Source: Anthopleura xanthogrammica
Lineage: Eukaryota > Cnidaria > Anthozoa > Actiniaria > Actiniidae
Direction: 5' to 3'
NCBI GenBank assembly: GCA_964019055.1
Contig: OZ025217.1
Coordinates: forward strand, 1,193,501-1,257,500
Length of the DNA stretch: 64,000 nt
Shown in pieces: positions 59,148-64,000 of this stretch. Made by a program: the position numbers and the translations under genes. The notes beneath the pieces are model-generated. The model saw nothing but the letters and a program-made list of their open reading frames with translations, was not told where the DNA came from and made no database searches. Position 1 is the stretch's first letter. Every line of letters starts with the position of its first letter.

Positions 59148-62100
59148 TTACACAGATGTCAAGGACGTCATCGATGATGATCTGGCATCAGATGTGGATG
59201 ACACTGTTGATGCGGCATTGAGCGCAGTACTAGCTGAACTGCCCGCAGTTGTGGTTGAGGTGGTTGGACTCGAAGGAGAGGCTGAACGCTTTGCATCCTA
59301 AAATGCAATTATCAATACAATCAATTCAATACTATTATTATAAAAATTGCTGTTAAAAGTTACATTTAGTGCAAATAGACCCCTTGCATGTGACGTCAGA
59401 GCAGCTTAATTTGGAGGGCAAAACAAAAGCATTTTAATCTCCTGAGGATTGGAACCTATTGTTTTGTCCTCCAAATTTGACAAATTGAGCTGCATTCTGA
59501 CGTGCCCCAAGGGGTCTATAAGGGGTACATACACATACACAAGAGGTGTAGTACACAAGTATGCATACCAACAAAACATCATTAATTTTTTGGAACGTTT
59601 TTTCTGTAAAATTTCATTATACAAAAAGTTCTATGTTGATGTCATTCTCTTGTCTCATGTGGAATGTTCATGAGCTGAATCACCAGTTTTCAATAGAATT
59701 CTTTCTTGCTGGAAACACATGGCGATCAGTGTTTGACCTCCGTTTGGAGAAGATACTGAGATTTTAATAAAACGTTTATCAGCTTATTGAAACACCTCGA
59801 TTTTTACTCCCAAATTACTTTTTTGCTCTATACATTGTGTAATAACCTCTCATGTGGTAAACATAGAATAGGCACTTCACTCTTGTTCTCAGTAACATGC
59901 ATGGAAGGTTGCCATGACAACAAAGGTTTTGATGGATGTCAAACAAAACGTTCCCATGACATTTTTCTAAGACAATAATGCCATGGAAACGTCAAAAAAA
60001 ACCAACTGACATCTACCAAAACCTTGTTGTCTGCAGCAAAAAAATCAAGTTATTCTGCACATTATTGAGAATAAGTGGCAGTAAAGCCCTAAGAATAAAA
60101 ACATCAACTGTGCTCATGCACAAACACAGAACACCCCACAAACATGGAGTCTACTGTGAAGGTCATACAAGGTCTTTTGCTGGCATACCACACAGAAAAT
60201 ATGAAGCCAATCTACCTGATTTACTCAATCCCTACACCCCTATCAGCCACACCCCAAAATGTAGAAACCTAATCAGGACCCAATTCAATGCTGGAATATT
60301 GTTTTTCTAAACTGATTTTTCTCAAGTGCATGAAGCAATATGGTCACTGTCACTTATTAAAACTTTTCCCTACCCGTTTTCAAAAGTCGTCATGATTTGG
60401 TTTGCCATCACAAGAGCCTTGATATTAAGAGATTTTATCTTATTCTATTCTGACATCGTCAAAGCATGGTACAGAGTGTATCAGGCAAAGAAGGACATTG
60501 TTCCCTGCTTGTTTATTCAGGGACGGCAGACCCAGGGGGTGCTTTAGCCCCCTACTTTTTTTTCTTTTGCATACTTAATTCTTTAATATTTCTTAGCCCC
60601 CTCCACTTTTTCCCATTAATTTGCAAATTAAATTTACAATGTGCTCTGCCATCGCTGTTATTTTTTCACTAACCCTTATGGTGCATTCTGGTCTAGCTTG
60701 GGTACAATCAACATTGTTCAGTATGTGGTTTGAACTGAAGCGGGACCAGAATGCAACTAGCCCCCGTTGCAGACATTTTATGTGATTTGCTTTCCTCTCG
60801 CAACAATGTCTGTGCACTTGTGCCAGGTTTCGTGTTCACCAATCAGAAAGTAGTCATTGTATATGCCATTTCTTCAAGAGTGGCCATGAAAATTAAATTA
60901 AAATCTGAGCTAATTTTCTCATTTGATGAGAAAGTTACCCAATTGTTTGATATAATTCAAAGTCATTCTTTGCCTAACAGCCCTCACATCCAATGCTAAA
61001 CATCAGACTATCTTTATACATTAATATCTATCAGCATTATAATTATCATTAGGAATAGAAAGTATAGTTTATGTATGAGCACAGTTCTCATTGGCAAACC
61101 TACAATTCAGACAGGACTCACAAGTTCATCTGCTTTCTTCTTCCAATAATCATAATTATCTGTCAAATGCCGAATGGTTTCTGGCACATAAGCAAATGCT
61201 GTGAATAGAAATTGCAATACTATTAGAAATTGATCATAATATTATGATACTAATACGATAAGCAAAGGGAACTTAAAGTGACAATTACATTTGCAGCCAT
61301 TATTATTTTTTTAAATTTAAAAGTCAAGAAAAAGTCACAGAAAAGTCAAGTAACTCAGGGCTCAAAATAACGCCCGGTCAACGGTCAATGCCCGGCCAAA
61401 TTTGGTACTTGACTGGTCAAATACAGTTTTGAGCGGACATGCTGACTGGTCATATTTGAAAAATATATATATATATATCATGTGCCAGACATCTTGACTG
61501 GCGTATGACTGGCCATTATTTTGAGCCCTGTAACTAGTTGTTGCATATTGCAAGTGAAGTGGTGCGAGTCTGTGTGGATCCCGACCACCAAGGTTAGTCA
61601 CTGCTTACAGCAATAAGGTAATGTAACACATGACTTACCGTCCCAGGCGTCATACAAGTCACTGACAAAATAGTCTATAAACCAAACCTAGGTAAAGAAA
61701 AAAGAGGATCAATCCAAAATCATTTAGACATTGTACCTGCCAACACATGTTAAATGTAGTGTCAAATGAGTATACCGTCCTTGTTTTTACGAGGGCAGCA
61801 CTTAATAGCCAGTGGCTAACAAACCTGTGGCCCTCGTTCCATGATCGAATTGGAATTTAGAAGTTGATTTTTGTGGAGAAAGGAAAACAGGAGAACCTGG
61901 AGTAAAACCCTCGAAGCACAGGAGAGAACCAACTAGAAACTCTAGATCTACTCACTCACAACACCGAACCCAGCAGGAGTCCAACTCGGGTCACCTTGGT
62001 GAGAGGTGAGTGCTTTCACCAGTACGCCACCTGTGCTTCCATGGTGAAACCTAATGAGTGGGTCCTTATGGCAGACCAAATAATTTGCTTTTGCTACCAA

Positions 62101-63310
62101 ACTGTTCCTTTTTGTTATCACTTTTTTCATTCAAAAAAATCTAGTTAAGACTGGTCGTCACTAGTGTATAAGCACAAGCATTCATAAGCACAAGCCTAGG
62201 GTAAGTTATTCAGTCTTTGCCCACACAGGGAAAGTTAAAGATATGAAAGGTAGGCCTTCAACCGCAAATAAATTTAAAAACATTTAGTTCCAAGGACAAA
62301 ATTTTCAGTAACACTGGCAACCAATAAATTGAAATTTTAAGTCCTGATCTTCAAAGGTTATTAATTTTAGTGTTTTCCTGTTCATATCATATTCAGAATA
62401 ATTTAAGAGTACTCTATGAAAAGTGGTAGTGTATTGATGAATAATTTGTTTCAGCTTACCTGTGACCGCGGTACATTACAGGTTGCTCTGTCAAAGACTG
62501 GCATTACCACAGGAAGACCTCTCCTCTTCTCTTCATCCGTCTATCAACAATAGAAATAAATGTTAATAAAAATGTTCAGGATTTGTATTTCTATTATTAC
62601 CATGAATTCTAGAACTCATTTCAAGTCTGAATTTGCATGCTCCATCATCACAGCCATGTTGGTGGTAATTAACATAAGATTTCTCATTACAGTCGCAGCC
62701 CTCCTTGCGATCACTCTCGTAAGCAACTAACAAATCCCAAGCCATGCCACTAAAATTTTTACTGGTACTTCAAAATGTAAAATACTATTTTTTTGCACTT
62801 CTTTCTGATATTGTTATGTACCTGAGAAAAGTACTCCTCAGCTATTCTCTCGGCCCATTCTTTACAGAGGTATCTCGGCCGAGCAGGATTGGCAATATCA
62901 GCACACTTGATTAACATTCTTTTGATTAAAGTCCTGTTTTCTGGGGTAGTCAATGCTGTCGTTGATGAAGTATTGGAGTCAGGAGTATCACGTCCACTAT
63001 GCTGTTGAAGTAATTTTATTAAAAGGTAAAGTTTGGCATCAAATGAAGGGCACAAGGGTGAAACACATCCAAGGGTTGGATTGGGAGCTCCTGAATACTG
63101 TTTTGCTGGACTTTCTACTAACATTATTATGGCAGGGAAACTAAAAACTAATAAAACTACCCACTTACCACTGAATGAACCTCATCCATACTTGACGACC
63201 GTCTTTTATTAATACTATTAACAAACTTGGATAAGTGTTCAAAGTGCCGTGTCATCTCTGTGGCCATCACCATATCAATGATTGATTGCCGTACTGTGCG
63301 GAAGTCCTCC
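59148..63310 (-). CDS. PDE8: PDE8-type cAMP phosphodiesterase, 3' half of gene (partial)
   Basis: PDE8 enzymes are high-affinity, IBMX-insensitive cAMP phosphodiesterases. Exons in the window: 63310-63169, 63001-62822, 62540-62460, 61687-61639, 61198-61122, 59297-59148; phases agree and encode the last 226 residues. The first exon starts in phase 1, so upstream exons lie beyond the right edge. Diagnostic segments: [55 protein letters not shown] (metal-site Asp), [38 protein letters not shown] with the invariant Gln just before [17 protein letters not shown], and [15 protein letters not shown]. The last exon adds a Ser/Thr/Ala-rich tail of 49 aa ending LTSV, a class I PDZ-ligand pattern. The acceptor chosen for exon 63001 (CAACAG|CATAGTGG) gives a PDE8-specific insert [17 protein letters not shown]; a longer version starting further upstream is possible. 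Confidence 0.92.
59375..59520. mobile_element. MITE family A copy
   Basis: ATAGACCCCTTGCATGTGAC ... GTGCCCCAAGGGGTCTATA with core taatctcctgaggattggaa. Last PDE8 intron, 78 bp from the final exon. Confidence 0.85.
59917..60036. mobile_element. MITE family C copy
   Basis: gacaacaaaggttttgatgg on the left and ctaccaaaaccttgttgtc on the right are inverted, with tggatgtcaaac / aactgacatcta inside, as in the copy at 6796-6915. The left flank ggttgccatgacaac resembles an X-box. Confidence 0.7.
60518..60620. mobile_element. Possible one-ended CAGGGAC element
   Basis: Begins CAGGGACGGCAGACCC and contains two tagccccct(a/c)cactttttccc-like segments similar to those inside the 9949-10071 element. I could not find a matching CCCTG right end, so boundaries are uncertain. 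Confidence 0.35.
61356..61530. mobile_element. Small DNA transposon, CAGGGCTCAAAATAA termini, 5-bp target duplication
   Basis: Starts CAGGGCTCAAAATAACG and ends ATTATTTTGAGCCCTG. Flanked by TAACT at 61351-61355 and 61531-61535. Sister of 38245-38431. It lies in a PDE8 intron between exons 61639-61687 and 61122-61198. Confidence 0.9.
61776..62043 (-). mobile_element. tRNA-derived SINE family 2, full-length copy
   Basis: On the minus strand: a head with A-box-like tggcgtactggtgaaagc and B-box-like gagttggactcc, a body with gttctctcctgtgcttcgag and ggttctcctgttttcctttc, and a 3' part ccacaggtttgttagccact + ggctattaagtgctgccctc. It lies in the PDE8 intron between exons 62460-62540 and 61639-61687. 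Confidence 0.8.
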
Positions 63311-63359
63311 CTAGATATAAGAAGTAAAATTGTTTTGTTAGTTTTAGAGAGAAACAAAC

Positions 63360-63549
63360 AAACTCTGGGCTGATCTAAGTCAGGGCACAGCTATCTCACA
63401 GATCAAACCCTGAAACAACCTCTGGGCTGATCTAAGTCAGGGCACAGCTATCTCACAGATTGAACCCTGAAACAACCTCTGGGCTGATCTAAGTCAGGGC
63501 ACAGCTAACTCACAGATTGAAGCCTGAAACAACCTCTGGGCTGATCTAA
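63360..63549 (-). repeat. 57-bp tandem array, SINE 1 tail units
   Basis: Three and a third near-identical units of ctgggctgatctaagtcagg + gcacagctatctcacagatc + aaaccctgaaacaacct. No SINE body adjoins. It begins 49 bp upstream of the PDE8 exon boundary at 63310. Confidence 0.9.
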
Positions 63550-63802
63550 ATACTCCATTTTCAAATTCTATGTTGCTCAGGGTTAGTCTCTGTTTTATGA
63601 ATATTTATGTGTTCCAGTGAAGGCACACGGAATTTCAAAGTGTTTGTATTGTTAAAGTTGTGCATTCTTTACGTCAACTGTTGGTATTTGTGAATATTCT
63701 GATGCTGGAATGAGGCTAACCCTGAGTAAACAAGTCTGTAATCAAGGGACACAGTGGTATTAAGGGAGCACAGGTGGCATTTAATGGTTTAAAAAAAAAA
63801 CA

Positions 63803-64000
63803 CTCCTTGTTTTTACGAGGGTAGCACTTAATAGCCAGTGGCTAACAAACCTGTGGCCCACGTTCCATGATCCAATTGGAATTTAGAAGTTTGCTTTGAT
63901 TGCTTGCTTCTCGCCAATGCATTTTTTGTTTGTTGGTTCTCGCCTGTGCTTTGAGGGTTTTTCTCCGGGTCCTCCGGTTTTCCTCCCTTCACAAAAATCA
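63803..64000. mobile_element. Two SINE family 2 pieces in inverted orientation
   Basis: 63803-63890 matches the 3' part of SINE 2 on the minus strand (agcacttaatagccagtggc, ccattggaatttagaagttt-like). From about 63895 to the window end the sequence is SINE 2 body on the plus strand (gttggttctcgcctgtgctt, tgagggtttttctccgggtc, cctcccttcacaaaaatca). The plus copy runs off the edge. Confidence 0.7.

Overview
The window is animal nuclear DNA. The genes are split by many short GT-AG introns and encode proteins found in animals: a Mint/X11 adaptor with PTB and two PDZ domains, the G-protein subunit Gbeta5, a PDE8 phosphodiesterase, the TRAP translocon beta subunit, a ciliary SPAG8 protein and a membrane-type aminopeptidase P. 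Non-coding DNA is AT-rich and full of small non-autonomous transposons (MITEs), tRNA-derived SINEs and minisatellites. I would guess an invertebrate such as an anthozoan cnidarian, but only the animal assignment is well supported. I built the gene models by hand. Internal exon junctions obey GT/AG and keep frame, and exon lengths add up to whole codons.

Layout: (1) 826-9102 (+) XPNPEP2-like aminopeptidase P, 24 coding exons, with a C-terminal GPI-type tail. (2) 11554-36751 (-) APBA (Mint/X11), 15 coding exons, about 1454 aa. An in-phase alternative first exon at 19774-19921 could give a short isoform. (3) 37192-41174 (+) MPHOSPH10 (U3 snoRNP), head-to-head with APBA. (4) 41804-43568 (-) SPAG8, tail-to-tail with MPHOSPH10. 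(5) 43810-47935 (+) GNB5, head-to-head with SPAG8 across only 241 bp. (6) 49762-52238 (-) TTC24. (7) 53095-55834 (+) SSR2 (TRAP-beta). (8) 59148-63310 (-) the 3' half of a PDE8 gene, whose 5' part lies beyond the right edge.

The genes do not form a pathway. They alternate strands, giving three divergent pairs (APBA/MPHOSPH10, SPAG8/GNB5, TTC24/SSR2) and three convergent ones (XPNPEP2/APBA, MPHOSPH10/SPAG8, GNB5/TTC24). SSR2 and PDE8 also converge.

The less ordinary signals are: a second, in-frame copy of the 3' part of an XPNPEP2 exon; the APBA alternative first exon; a 24-bp coding minisatellite in APBA; an X-box (RFX) match in the SPAG8/GNB5 promoter; a PDZ-ligand C-terminus on PDE8; three elements with CAGGG...CCCTG ends and exact 5-bp target duplications; and a SINE whose 57-bp tail unit also forms free tandem arrays. 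I saw no sign of a wholly new multi-gene system.
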